DNA of 64,000 bases, from assembly GCA_001899635.1 (NCBI GenBank), contig MKVQ01000001.1, positions 62,001 through 126,000 of the forward strand. The letters run 5' to 3'. Position numbers and translations under genes: made by a program. Source of the stretch: Myxococcales bacterium 68-20 (GTDB lineage: Bacteria; Myxococcota_A; Polyangia; Polyangiales; Polyangiaceae). Below, piece by piece: positions 43,183 to 51,560 of the stretch (position 1 is the first letter of the stretch; every line of letters starts with the position of its first letter). A model generated the notes under the pieces. It made no database searches. It saw only the letters and a list, made by a program, of their open reading frames with translations, and was not told the origin of the DNA.

Positions 43183-43603
43183 AGAGCTGGTAGACGAGCC
43201 ACGCGCACACGATCGCGAACATCAGCGCCGCCGCCGCCGACCACTGCCAGGGTGTCTTCGTGCGCGGCGGCGTCTTCGTGGCCATCAGCATCTGCGTCGC
43301 CGCGATGACGATGCCGTCGATCTTCTTCTTCGCGCGGGGGGCCTTCTCCGGGTCACGCTCGAAGGCGCGATAGCGTCCGGCGAGCTGCGGGAGCTGCTCG
43401 CTCTTGAGCGCGTGCTCGAGCAGTGCGGCGTGTGGCTTGTCGTCGTCCCAGGCCTCGAGGGCTCGCTTCCACAATGCCTCGAAGACGGCGTCCTTGTCGC
43501 CGATGGACGCGAGGTCGCTCTCCGCGTCCACAGGAGCATCGGCGGCGCTCGCATCCGGAGCCTCGGCCTTTGTCTCGTCCTTCGGCGCGTCTTCCTCGGT
43601 CAC
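43166..43603 (-). CDS. Hypothetical C-terminally anchored protein
   Basis: Protein of 145 residues (GTG at 43603). The N-terminal 35 residues are acidic and Ala-rich; the middle forms helices (FEALWKRALEAWDDDKPHAALLEHALK, LAGRYRAFERD) resembling one TPR-like unit; the C-terminus has one transmembrane helix (WSAAAALMFAIVCAWLVYQLF) and a basic end. It is probably a tail-anchored membrane protein facing the cytoplasm. Function unknown. It lies 13 bp after dtd and is likely co-transcribed with it. Its end overlaps pdxA. Confidence 0.7.
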   Translation of the reverse strand: MTEEDAPKDETKAEAPDASAADAPVDAESDLASIGDKDAVFEALWKRALEAWDDDKPHAALLEHALKSEQLPQLAGRYRAFERDPEKAPRAKKKIDGIVIAATQMLMATKTPPRTKTPWQWSAAAALMFAIVCAWLVYQLFIPHR

Positions 43604-43616
43604 GGCCTGGTCCTCC

Positions 43617-44069
43617 TCACTTCGATCTCGCGCTGTCGATCCAGATCGTCACCGGTCCGTCGTTCAAGCTCGACACCTTCATGTCCGCGCGGAAGCGGCC
43701 CGTCTCGACGCGAATGCCCGTTGCCCGCGCGTCGCGGACGAAGGCCTCGTAGGCGCGCTCGGCCTCTTCCGGCGGCATCGCCGCATCGAAGCTCGGCCGC
43801 CGGCCCTTCGTCACGTCGCCGTAGAGCGTGAACTGGCTGACGACGAGGAGCGAACCGCCCACGTCGACGACGCTCCGATCCATCTTGCCGCTCGCTTCGT
43901 CCTCGAAGATGCGCAGGCCGAGCACCTTCGAGAGCACCCACGCGCGCTCGGCGTCGCCGTCGCCCTTGCCCGCGCCGAGGTAGACGAGCAGGCCACGTTC
44001 GATCGCGCCGGTGACCTCACCGTCGACTTCGACCTTTGCCCAGGAGACTCGCTGAACGACGGCGCGCAT
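43617..44069 (-). CDS. dtd: D-aminoacyl-tRNA deacylase
   Basis: Protein of 150 residues, the family's normal length, starting MRAVVQRVSWAKVEVDG. The two active-site motifs are SQFTLYGD and NDGPVTIWID (cis Gly-Pro). It hydrolyses D-amino acids (and some glycine) from tRNA, proofreading translation in the cytoplasm. It sits between the Cys-rich gene (3 bp before its start) and the anchored protein, all on the minus strand, so the three likely form one operon. Confidence 0.95.
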   Translation of the reverse strand: MRAVVQRVSWAKVEVDGEVTGAIERGLLVYLGAGKGDGDAERAWVLSKVLGLRIFEDEASGKMDRSVVDVGGSLLVVSQFTLYGDVTKGRRPSFDAAMPPEEAERAYEAFVRDARATGIRVETGRFRADMKVSSLNDGPVTIWIDSARSK

Positions 44070-44072
44070 GGC

Positions 44073-44486
44073 TCAGATCCGGAGGGCGCGCCGAAGCTCG
44101 GCGACCATCGCGAAATACTCCTGCCGCTCGTACGGCTCGTTGAGGATGTGGAAGTCCTTCTTCGACAGCCCCACGCAGCCGAAGCAGTAGGTGCACCCGC
44201 TGCAGTCGACGCAGCGGACGAGGTAGGCGCTCCCGACGCAGCGCTCGCAACGCTCGCAGTGCGAGCAGGAGATGCAACCGACGAGCTCCGTCGACTGCGT
44301 GCAGTCGGTGCAGTCGACACAGCTCGAGCAGTAGTGCGAGCGCGCGACGTTCTGGCAGTCCTTCAGGAAGGTGGAGTCGGTGCACCGCTCGCAGCGCTCG
44401 CACGCGAGGCAGCCGACGTTCGCGGTGGTGGCCGCGTGCCGCTGGACGAGCTCGCGTAGGCGCTCTTCGAACTCGCTCGGGGTCAT
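44073..44486 (-). CDS. Cysteine-rich repeat protein (19 Cys in 137 residues)
   Basis: Protein of 137 residues. After a helical start (SEFEERLRELVQRHAATTANV) it is dominated by C-x-x-C pairs (CLACERCERC, CSSCVDCTDC, CISCSHCERCERC, CVDCSGCTYCFGC). It ends with CFGCVGLSKKDFHILNEPY, a motif I have met in Cys-rich proteins of other bacteria (GCVGL, a K-(D/E)-(F/Y)-x-I-L-N core and an E-Y/F-x helix). The regular spacing of about 8 or 18 residues suggests a stacked-loop fold binding metal, perhaps iron-sulfur or zinc. No signal peptide, so probably cytoplasmic and reduced. Function unknown. First gene of the dtd operon. Confidence 0.75.
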   Translation of the reverse strand: MTPSEFEERLRELVQRHAATTANVGCLACERCERCTDSTFLKDCQNVARSHYCSSCVDCTDCTQSTELVGCISCSHCERCERCVGSAYLVRCVDCSGCTYCFGCVGLSKKDFHILNEPYERQEYFAMVAELRRALRI

Positions 44487-44549
44487 GGATCTCGCCTTGT
44501 GTACGCGGTCTTGGCGGGCGTCGAAGAAAGAATCGTCGTTTGTTTGGCC

Positions 44550-44572
44550 AAGGTCGCAGATTGTACGACCTT
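44550..44572. promoter_or_regulatory. Inverted repeat between divergent genes
   Basis: AAGGTCG (44550-44556) and CGACCTT (44566-44572) flank a 9-base spacer in the region between the Cys-rich gene and the peptidase gene. A TTGTTT hexamer (44540-44545) lies just upstream. It could be an operator or a small hairpin. Confidence 0.4.
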
Positions 44573-44639
44573 ATCCTTCACGCGCATACCAGCGCCGGCG
44601 CGGGCGGTTCCTCAGCCGCCTGGCCCGAGGAGGATTCTC

Positions 44640-46073
44640 ATGAAGCCCGTCGTTTCTTCTCTCGTTGCACTCGCGATCGCGATTGCCCCGCTCAGCGTCA
44701 TGGCCAAGCCGGCGCCTCAGGAGAAGGCGTCGCATGCGAAGGTCGTCAAGCAGAAGGCCGAGAAGACCGGCAAGACCGTCAAGGTCGCGAAGGCCGACAA
44801 GGCGGAGAAGATCGACAAGACGCCGATGGTCCGCGTGAAGGCGGGCAAGAAGGACGGCGCCGCGATCAAGCCGGTCGTCCACCACGCGCACAACGTCGAT
44901 CTCGGAGGCGCCGGTCATCGGGAGCCGAAGGTCGAGAACGGCGTCCTCGTCGCCGCGTCGATGAAGTCGCCGGCCTCGTCAGCTTCGCCCGCCGCGCCCG
45001 TGAAGACGCACGCGAAGAGCGGCGTTCTCGTCAGTGCGAAGGCGAGCAGCCGCGTCGCGAGCGCGAGCAAGGCGGAGGAGATGCCGCGGCTCCCGAACCC
45101 GAACGCCGTGAAGCTCAACAAGGGCGGCGCGGAGAAGGGCGCACGCAAGTCCGTCGAGAAGAAGGCCGAGCCCAGCGACGACGGCGAACGCGCGCGCGAC
45201 GAGGAGAACGCCGAGCTCGTCGCGCGTATTCGTGGCCGCCAGCCCGCCTCATCGGAGAACGAGCAGGGGACCTCCGGCGGAGCGCGTGATGCGAAGGCGG
45301 CCAAGAACGTCTCGCAGAGCACGCCGAAGGCCTCCTGCACGAAGGACCCGGTCGAGATCGTCCGCGGTCCCGAGATCGAGCGGTTCGAGCTGACGAAATG
45401 TGACGGCACGCTCGCTCCCCTCGCGCAGGAGCGGCTCTCGATCCTGATCCGGCCCGGCGGGGCTGCCCGTCCGACCGCGCCGATCGCGGAGCTCGCGAAG
45501 AAGCCGGGCCCCGAGCTCGCTCAGGGCATCCGTCGCGTCGATCCGCGCCTCATTGGGCGCATCCAGGCGGTGGTCGATCACTTCAGCAAGGCGGGCGCGC
45601 CCGCGAAGCTGTCCGTGATCTCCGGCTACCGCCCCGCGTCGGTGGGAAGCATGCACTCGAGTGGACGCGCGATCGACTTCCGCGTCGAGGGCGTGCGCAA
45701 CGAGGAGGTGGTCACGTTCTGCAAGACCCTCCCCGACACCGGCTGCGGCTTCTATCCGAACAGCTCCTTCGTGCACATCGACGTCCGCGACTCCGGCGCC
45801 GGCCACGTGAGCTGGATCGACGCGAGCGGGCCCGGCGAGACGCCGCGCTACGTCCCGGTGTGGCCGCCGCCCGCGGCGCCGACACCGCCCGCGGAGCGTC
45901 ACCTCCACCGCGCGAGCGCGACCACCGCGACTAGCCGCTCGTTCGAGGAGCTCGCCGAGGAAGGCGCGAGCCTCCTTCGCGCGCGGCGCCCCTACGACGG
46001 CGCCGGCCGCTGGGCCGAGGGTGACGGCCTGCCGGACTCCGCCGACGAGCATCCGGCCGAAGCAGAGAAGTAG
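44640..46073 (+). CDS. Exported D-Ala-D-Ala/murein peptidase-like protein (M15/DUF882)
   Basis: Protein of 477 residues (ATG at 44640 after GAGGAGG). The signal peptide ends near SVMA; then comes a long Lys/Ala-rich low-complexity region (to about 220). The C-terminal zinc peptidase domain has SVISGYRP, H-(6)-D in HSSGRAIDF and the H-x-D motif in FVHIDVRD, as in the YcbK/MepM-type M15 peptidases that act on peptidoglycan cross-links. The basic N-terminal part could bind cell wall or nucleic acid. It probably works in the periplasm in cell-wall turnover. An intrinsic terminator follows 87 bp downstream. Confidence 0.85.
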   Translation: MKPVVSSLVALAIAIAPLSVMAKPAPQEKASHAKVVKQKAEKTGKTVKVAKADKAEKIDKTPMVRVKAGKKDGAAIKPVVHHAHNVDLGGAGHREPKVENGVLVAASMKSPASSASPAAPVKTHAKSGVLVSAKASSRVASASKAEEMPRLPNPNAVKLNKGGAEKGARKSVEKKAEPSDDGERARDEENAELVARIRGRQPASSENEQGTSGGARDAKAAKNVSQSTPKASCTKDPVEIVRGPEIERFELTKCDGTLAPLAQERLSILIRPGGAARPTAPIAELAKKPGPELAQGIRRVDPRLIGRIQAVVDHFSKAGAPAKLSVISGYRPASVGSMHSSGRAIDFRVEGVRNEEVVTFCKTLPDTGCGFYPNSSFVHIDVRDSGAGHVSWIDASGPGETPRYVPVWPPPAAPTPPAERHLHRASATTATSRSFEELAEEGASLLRARRPYDGAGRWAEGDGLPDSADEHPAEAEK

Positions 46074-46160
46074 CCGCCGAGCGTGCCGCCAGTGGCGACT
46101 GCGGGCTCCTGATCCGCGCGTCATGGTCTGGCACGTGGAGCGACACGACGATCATCCCCC

Positions 46161-46203
46161 GTGCGCGCGCTTTCCCCTCGAGGAAGCGCGCGCACGTGTT
46201 TTT
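46161..46203 (+). terminator. Intrinsic terminator after the murein peptidase gene
   Basis: GTGCGCGCGCTT (46161-46172) pairs perfectly with AAGCGCGCGCAC (46184-46195) and is followed by GTGTTTTTC with five T residues. This is the clearest Rho-independent terminator in the window. Confidence 0.8.
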
Positions 46204-46268
46204 CAGGCCGTCCCTCGACTGGGCACGCCCTTCGCAAAGGGCTCCTCGTCCCGGCGGGAGGAGATGCG

Positions 46269-47381
46269 ATGAAGCGGATTTGGATGGCCTCGGTGGTGCT
46301 CGGAGTGGTGGCGCTCGGCGGTTGTTCGGCGTCGGAAGACGCTTCGTCCTTCGACAGCGCGCGCAGCGGCGGCGAGGCCAACGCGGGGGCGGCGCCCGGG
46401 GACGGGTTCTCGGGCTCGAGCTCGGGAGGCACAGGGGGCGCGGACGAGAGCGAGAGCGCGGACCCGAGCGGATCGACGGGCGCTCCGGGCTCGCAGCCTC
46501 AGAAGGGGCTCCTCACCGCGGGAGTCTGGGACGACAACCTGAACTTCGACTTCTTCACGAAGTACGTCTCGCTCAGCGAGCCGACGCTCGGCGGGCTGCC
46601 GTCCTTCCTTCCGGCGGAGCGCGAAGCGGCAAAGCAGAAGTGGGCGCAGCGCACCGGCTCGAACGAGCTCGACATCACGTTCCTGATCGACACCACCGGC
46701 AGCATGGGGGACGAGCTCTCGTATCTGCAGAACGAGATCGACGGCATCGCGCAGACGATCAAGACCAAGTTCCCGCAGACGACGCCGCGCTACGGCCTCG
46801 TGCTCTACAAGGATCAGGCGGACGCGTACCTCACGCGCTGGTTCGACTTCAAAGGTCTCGACGAGTTCCGCACCAACCTCGCCGCGCAGACGGTCGGCGG
46901 CGGCGGTGACTACCCCGAGGCGGTGGCTGCGGGGCTCGATCAGGTGATGAAGCTGTCGTGGCGAACCGGTGGCGTGTCGCGCATGACGTTCTGGGTCGCG
47001 GACGCTCCGCATCACATCGGCGAAGAGGCCTCGGTGAAGGCGTCGATCGCCGCCGCGGTGGCGAAGGACGTCCACATCTATCCCGTCGCCGCGAGCGGAG
47101 CGGACGAGCGCACCGAGTTCACGATGCGCACGGCCGCGCAGCTGACCGGCGGCCGTTACGTCTTCCTCACGGACGACTCGGGTATCGGCAACCCGCATGC
47201 GGAGCCGAGCATCCCCTGCTACCACGTGACCAAGTTCGACGGCGCGCTCGTTCGCATGGTCGAGAGCGAGATGTCCGGCACACACGTGCAGCCGAAGCCC
47301 GAGGAGATCATCCGCTCCGTCGGCAAACCGCAGAACGGCCAGTGCTCGACGAAGGACCGAGGCAACGTCACGATCTACTGA
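46269..47381 (+). CDS. VWA-domain lipoprotein
   Basis: Protein of 370 residues (ATG at 46269 after GGGAGGAG). The signal peptide ends in ALGGC, a lipobox, and a Gly/Ser/Asp-rich linker follows. The VWA domain has the metal-site motif LIDTTGSMGDEL (DxTxS form), then VGGGGDYPEAVAAGLDQVM and TFWVADAPHH, as in the vWA of alpha-integrin-like proteins and hemicentin-type bacterial proteins. VWA domains bind protein ligands through a divalent cation. Surface-exposed, ligand unknown. A short palindrome (47405-47425) follows the stop. Confidence 0.85.
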   Translation: MKRIWMASVVLGVVALGGCSASEDASSFDSARSGGEANAGAAPGDGFSGSSSGGTGGADESESADPSGSTGAPGSQPQKGLLTAGVWDDNLNFDFFTKYVSLSEPTLGGLPSFLPAEREAAKQKWAQRTGSNELDITFLIDTTGSMGDELSYLQNEIDGIAQTIKTKFPQTTPRYGLVLYKDQADAYLTRWFDFKGLDEFRTNLAAQTVGGGGDYPEAVAAGLDQVMKLSWRTGGVSRMTFWVADAPHHIGEEASVKASIAAAVAKDVHIYPVAASGADERTEFTMRTAAQLTGGRYVFLTDDSGIGNPHAEPSIPCYHVTKFDGALVRMVESEMSGTHVQPKPEEIIRSVGKPQNGQCSTKDRGNVTIY

Positions 47382-47865
47382 CGACGGACCGGCGATCGGC
47401 GCGCAAGGCGCAACTCGGTCGCGCCGACCTCGAACGAGTCGTGGCGGCCGTCCGTGACGACGGCGGCGGGACGGTCGTCGCGACGGCGCTCGACGGCTCG
47501 ATGGCCGCGCGCGCCGCCGAGAACCTATCTGCAGCACGTGTGGAGCTCGCCGTTGCTCGTCTCCACGCACGTCGTTGTGGGAGATGGCCTCGAGATCTGC
47601 GTCGTCGTCGCTCCACGAGGAGCTCCGGCGCCTCGCAATGACGGGCGCGTGAGGTCACGCGCCACGCGGTCACGGCTTCGCGAACGCGCGGCCTCAGCGA
47701 CCTGCTCGCGGCGAAGCGCAGAAGAGCGGCGCGGGCGGGGCGTGCGGACGCCCGCGTCCGCGACCTCAGGTCGTATTCGGCACCAGGACGCGGGCAGCAG
47801 GTTCACCTGCTGCGGTTGGTTGGAGCGCGAGCGCCAACTTCGAATGCGTAGGCGTGACGGTGCTT
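47382..47865. other. Intergenic region before a hypothetical lipoprotein
   Basis: About 480 bp. It contains a copy of the AAGGCGCAACTC palindrome (47405-47425). Other open frames have Arg-rich translations without family character. No promoter hexamers are convincing. It may hold regulatory sequence for the lipoprotein at 47866. Confidence 0.45.
47405..47425. repeat. Small palindromic repeat, copy 2
   Basis: AAGGCGCAACTC followed by GGTCGCGCC, arms GGCGC and GCGCC with partly paired inner bases. The core equals that at 27229-27249 inside lnt's 3' end. It lies 24 bp after the VWA gene stop. Confidence 0.4.
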
Positions 47866-48951
47866 ATGTTCGACAATGTGAGACGCGATTCAAAATCAGT
47901 TTGGGTTCTCGTCGTCATCGCGCTTTCTTCCGTTCTCGCATGTCGGAAGAAGACGAACGTCGGCCCTCCGGAGCAGGTGTCGGTGCGTGTTGACAGCTTC
48001 GACGGGCAGGACTTCGTCGGGCGGTTGACGCTCCAGAATGCGCGCGGCGGCGAGGTGTCTGCGGACGGAACGCTCACGCTGACGCTCGTCGCTGGTCATG
48101 AGTTGTGCTCGGGCTCGATGGACGTCCAGAAGAGTCAATTCGTGACGGACAAGGACAATCCCGTATACACGACGCTACCAATCGCCCTTTCGGCCTCGGC
48201 GCGGTGCGAGTCCCCGGAGCCGGGCGGACCGCCGATGAGCATGCGGGTGGTGTTCGAGACGCCCGACGGAGTCAGGATCGAGCGAGCACAAAAGCCGATG
48301 GCGGCGGCGGACTGGGCGACCGACCTCCAGGCCAGATACAACGAGGCTCTCGTCCGCGCCCGGATCCCTCACGAGACGCAGCGTCTCGTGAGTGTGGTGG
48401 ACGTCGTTGCGCCGAAGGAATCCGCGGCCCAGGTCTTCTGCCCGCGTGAGGTGAGGAGGGGGGATGTCACGCGCGTGGTGCAGGACCACCTTCTCCAGAT
48501 CGCCGGTCGCGCGTCTGGCGTGAACGATGACCCGTATTATGGATGGGCGAGCGATCCGCAATACCAGTGGCTTGCGGGGTGGTCGACGAAGCGCCTGACT
48601 CTCGACGAGAAGGTGGTGGCGCTTTCGCTCGGCGCGCCGAGGCGCTATCTCGAAATCGTGCGCGTGGACTCCTTCACCGCGCCCGCGACCACCGAACAGT
48701 CACGCGTCGTGAACGGCGGCAAAGCGAAGCCGCCGCACATAGCGAACTTCAAACCGGGCTCGATCGCAGCGACGGTATCCATCGTCGACGTCGCGAACAG
48801 GGCCGTCGCGTGTCGTGGCAGGATCACGGCTCGGAGCTCGTCCGAGGTCGTGCCCTCGGCGGGTGATCCGCTCGCGATCGATCTCCGTAGAAACTTCGAG
48901 AAGGCGGTCGCCGATCTCGAGAGCTCGATCGCGAAGGCACCGCTGCGCTGA
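47866..48951 (+). CDS. Hypothetical lipoprotein
   Basis: Protein of 361 residues with a signal peptide SVWVLVVIALSSVLAC (lipobox Cys about residue 26). I prefer the ATG at 47866 to a GTG four codons earlier; neither has a strong ribosome-binding site. The body shows no recognised domain: beta-rich stretches (VSVRVDSFDGQDFVGRLTL, GTLTLTLVAGHELC), then a part with QWLAGWSTKRLTLDEKVVALSLG, and five cysteines in all. Codon use is a little less GC-biased than its neighbours. Convergent with the haem-lipoprotein gene. Function unknown. Confidence 0.65.
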   Translation: MFDNVRRDSKSVWVLVVIALSSVLACRKKTNVGPPEQVSVRVDSFDGQDFVGRLTLQNARGGEVSADGTLTLTLVAGHELCSGSMDVQKSQFVTDKDNPVYTTLPIALSASARCESPEPGGPPMSMRVVFETPDGVRIERAQKPMAAADWATDLQARYNEALVRARIPHETQRLVSVVDVVAPKESAAQVFCPREVRRGDVTRVVQDHLLQIAGRASGVNDDPYYGWASDPQYQWLAGWSTKRLTLDEKVVALSLGAPRRYLEIVRVDSFTAPATTEQSRVVNGGKAKPPHIANFKPGSIAATVSIVDVANRAVACRGRITARSSSEVVPSAGDPLAIDLRRNFEKAVADLESSIAKAPLR

Positions 48952-49021
48952 GGTCGTGCTCGCGTGCAATGAGGCGCGATCGGATCACGGCCTTCGTCCT
49001 CGGCACCGTGGGAAATGAGAG

Positions 49022-49050
49022 GCGCCGTCGCGCGGACCGTGCGACGGCGC
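49022..49050. terminator. Hairpin between convergent lipoprotein genes
   Basis: GCGCCGTCGC (49022-49031) pairs perfectly with GCGACGGCGC (49041-49050), loop GCGGACCGT, followed by TTTCGC on the plus strand. It probably ends transcription from both sides. Confidence 0.6.
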
Positions 49051-49061
49051 TTTCGCTCGGG

Positions 49062-51371
49062 CTACTTCGGGCCGGACACGCGGCAGAAGCCGCCGATGCA
49101 CTGCACGCCCGACTGGCAGCAGTCAGCGCTGGTCGTGCATTTGTCGCCGATGTCGGCGCAAGCGGGAGCCTTGTTCGTGCACACGAGCGCGCCCGATGCG
49201 TTCGGCTTGCAGAACCCGCCGCAGCACTCGTCGCCCGATTCGCAGCCCGCGTTCTCCTGCTTGCACGGGTCGAGCACCCAGAAGCCGCGGGTGTTGCCCG
49301 CGAGGAGCTCCTGGGCGGGCAGGTAGAAGGCCGGGTGGCTCGCGTCGGCGCCCGGCTTTGCCGAGAGGTCGATCGCCGCGACCCAGAGCTTTTTCGTCGT
49401 GATGTTCGTGACGAGGTTGACGCCGCGAGGATCGCTGCAGAACGGAGGAATCGTCGCGAGGTTTCCGTAGAGACGGCGGCTCGTGAAGACGACCCACGCG
49501 TAGCCGCCGGACGGCGCCGGGTTCACGGTCGGCTCGTAGTTGTACTGGTGGTCGTTTGCGTGGAGCGGGTCGATGCCGCCGACCGCGTTGCCATCGGCAG
49601 TGCAGGTCATCGCCGCGGCGCTGCTCAGCACGGGCAGGTAGCCCTTGCCGTTCAGCCGATCGAGGGCGGTCACCTTCGTGGTGTCGGTCGTGTTCGTCCA
49701 CGCGATGTACGCCTGCGCGCCACGGCGCGTGCGTAGATCGTAGAGGTTGGCCTCGCCTACGCCTTCGGCCACCTGCTGATGGAAGACGAGCGATTGGCTG
49801 TCGGGGAGGAACGCGGGCCAGCCGGGGCGATTGGCCGATGCCGCGCCCGTGTTGTCGGCGACGAGCGTGTGCGCTCCGAACGCGCGCGTCGCCGCATCGA
49901 ACGGAGCGACGAAGAGCTTCTGCTTCGGGTTCGTGATCGACTCGCTGGCGTACGGATTGAACGCGACGAGCTTCCCGTCCGGTGAGAAGGCCGGCGTACC
50001 GAGGTGCGTGGCCTGGAGTCCGGTCGTCGCCTGCGCGGTGGCCGCGTTGGGCAGATCGACGATCTTGCCGTCGGACGTGAGCGCGGTGGCTCCGTCGGGC
50101 GCCACCGCCGGGAAGTGGGCGTTGACGGTCATCGCGCGCTCGGTCGCGCCCGTGGGCGCGAGCTCGTATGCGACGCTGTGATCGCTGTCGCTCCGCACGG
50201 TGACCAGGCTCGCGCCGGTGGCCGCGACGGAGTGGCAAACGCGGCACTGTTCGGAGCCGCCGTTGCCGCCCGCGACGAGGCTCGGTGCCGTCTCGCCGAC
50301 GCGAATGCTGAGCGTCGCGCCGCCGAAGCGGCCGTTGCCGCCGACGGCGCCGCCGAGGTTCTCGGCGTAGCGGGTGCCGTACGAATTGTAATAGACGATG
50401 CCGGAGAGGCGTGCCGGCGCGATGGTGTACGTCTGCGCGATGGGGCCGTAGGCAACGCCGTTGCGTGCGACGGTGATCGAGACCTTCAGCCTGTCGCGCG
50501 AGCCGTCGGGCGCGAGACCGCCGGCCGTGTCGGTCGCCGCCTTCCAGATGTCCTGCGGGATCGGATGCCGGACGAACTTGCCGCCGGTCGTCGTCAGGAT
50601 CGCGGGACGGCTGAAGGTGCCGCTCCACGAGAAGGAGCCGCTCGTGGTCTCGAGCGTGATGCGGACCGCGTCGGCGTCGCCGAGCGTCCAGTCCCACATG
50701 AGGAGCGGCGCGAGCAGCCCTCGCGGGAACACGGTGTCGGCGTACGGGTAGAGGAGCGAGAGCTTTTCGGTCGAGCCGTTCGAGGTCGGCGCACCGAGTG
50801 CCGCTTTCGTCGGCGCGTCGGTCACCGGCCCGCCGAGACCTTCGCCGCCGACGCCACCGATACCGCCGCCCGCCGTGAGCGACGCGGGGTCGTTCGCGAC
50901 CTGTCCGGATTGCGCCGGCGTCGGTCCGTCCTGCTCGCCGGCGATCTTGACGAGAACCTGGCGCTTGACCGAGCGATCGCCGACACGTGCAATGATCTCG
51001 ACGAGGCCGCCGGCGCGCCCGGTCGGCGTGAACGTCGTGGTCGTCGCGGGACCGCCGGCGACGGTGCCGACGTCGCCGCGATCGACGTCCCAGCCCACGC
51101 TGACGGGCGCGCCGTTGCTCGTGGCCGTGAACGTCACGGTCGGCGACTGCTGGCCGAACGGGACGGTGATCGTTTGCAGCCCGCTCGGCTGGACGTCGAG
51201 GAGCTCCACGTTGCCGGCGTCGGCCGAATCGTCCGGGAACGTCGGCGGCTCTCCGGTCGGGGCGGGCGCGGCGTTCGACGGAACGTTGTCGCTCCCGCAC
51301 GCTCCGAGAAGACCTGACAGCAGGCAGGAGAGTCCGAGCCCCAATCCCCATCCAAGGTGGCGCATGCGCAT
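49062..51371 (-). CDS. Propeller lipoprotein with a c-type haem motif and Cys-knot tail
   Basis: Protein of 769 residues (ATG at 51371; another at 51365). The lipobox is LLGAC. An Ig-like N-terminal part with Thr-rich sequence (VTFTATSNGAPVSVGWDVD) is followed by TolB/WD40-like blades such as HLGTPAFSPDGKLVAFNP. A CxxCH haem-attachment motif (EQCRVCHSVAATG, about residue 380) lies before the blades. The C-terminus holds two short disulfide modules (GCESGDECCGGFC and CADIGDKCTTSADCC). It is probably periplasmic or surface-exposed with covalent haem if cytochrome-c maturation acts here; electron transfer or sensing is inferred. Confidence 0.75.
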   Translation of the reverse strand: MRMRHLGWGLGLGLSCLLSGLLGACGSDNVPSNAAPAPTGEPPTFPDDSADAGNVELLDVQPSGLQTITVPFGQQSPTVTFTATSNGAPVSVGWDVDRGDVGTVAGGPATTTTFTPTGRAGGLVEIIARVGDRSVKRQVLVKIAGEQDGPTPAQSGQVANDPASLTAGGGIGGVGGEGLGGPVTDAPTKAALGAPTSNGSTEKLSLLYPYADTVFPRGLLAPLLMWDWTLGDADAVRITLETTSGSFSWSGTFSRPAILTTTGGKFVRHPIPQDIWKAATDTAGGLAPDGSRDRLKVSITVARNGVAYGPIAQTYTIAPARLSGIVYYNSYGTRYAENLGGAVGGNGRFGGATLSIRVGETAPSLVAGGNGGSEQCRVCHSVAATGASLVTVRSDSDHSVAYELAPTGATERAMTVNAHFPAVAPDGATALTSDGKIVDLPNAATAQATTGLQATHLGTPAFSPDGKLVAFNPYASESITNPKQKLFVAPFDAATRAFGAHTLVADNTGAASANRPGWPAFLPDSQSLVFHQQVAEGVGEANLYDLRTRRGAQAYIAWTNTTDTTKVTALDRLNGKGYLPVLSSAAAMTCTADGNAVGGIDPLHANDHQYNYEPTVNPAPSGGYAWVVFTSRRLYGNLATIPPFCSDPRGVNLVTNITTKKLWVAAIDLSAKPGADASHPAFYLPAQELLAGNTRGFWVLDPCKQENAGCESGDECCGGFCKPNASGALVCTNKAPACADIGDKCTTSADCCQSGVQCIGGFCRVSGPK

Positions 51372-51560
51372 CGTCGATCAGACTAGCTCGGCCGCTGGAG
51401 CGCCGATCGAGAATGTCGTCTGCTCAGCGGATTCGAGGCGTCGTCTCGGATGACCCGCGTACATCGGCACGCCGAGGGCGCGGAGGTAGGGCGTGATGTT
51501 CCTCGCTCTATCCTGGCCCTATCCCGTTGGGCCGCGTCGGGCCGCGCTCGAACAGGCCGA

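Noticed and set aside
47454-47993. A 179-codon plus-strand frame in the gap before the lipoprotein gene.
   Set aside because: Its composition is Arg/Ser/Ala-rich, with no ribosome-binding site, and it overlaps the real lipoprotein start in another frame.
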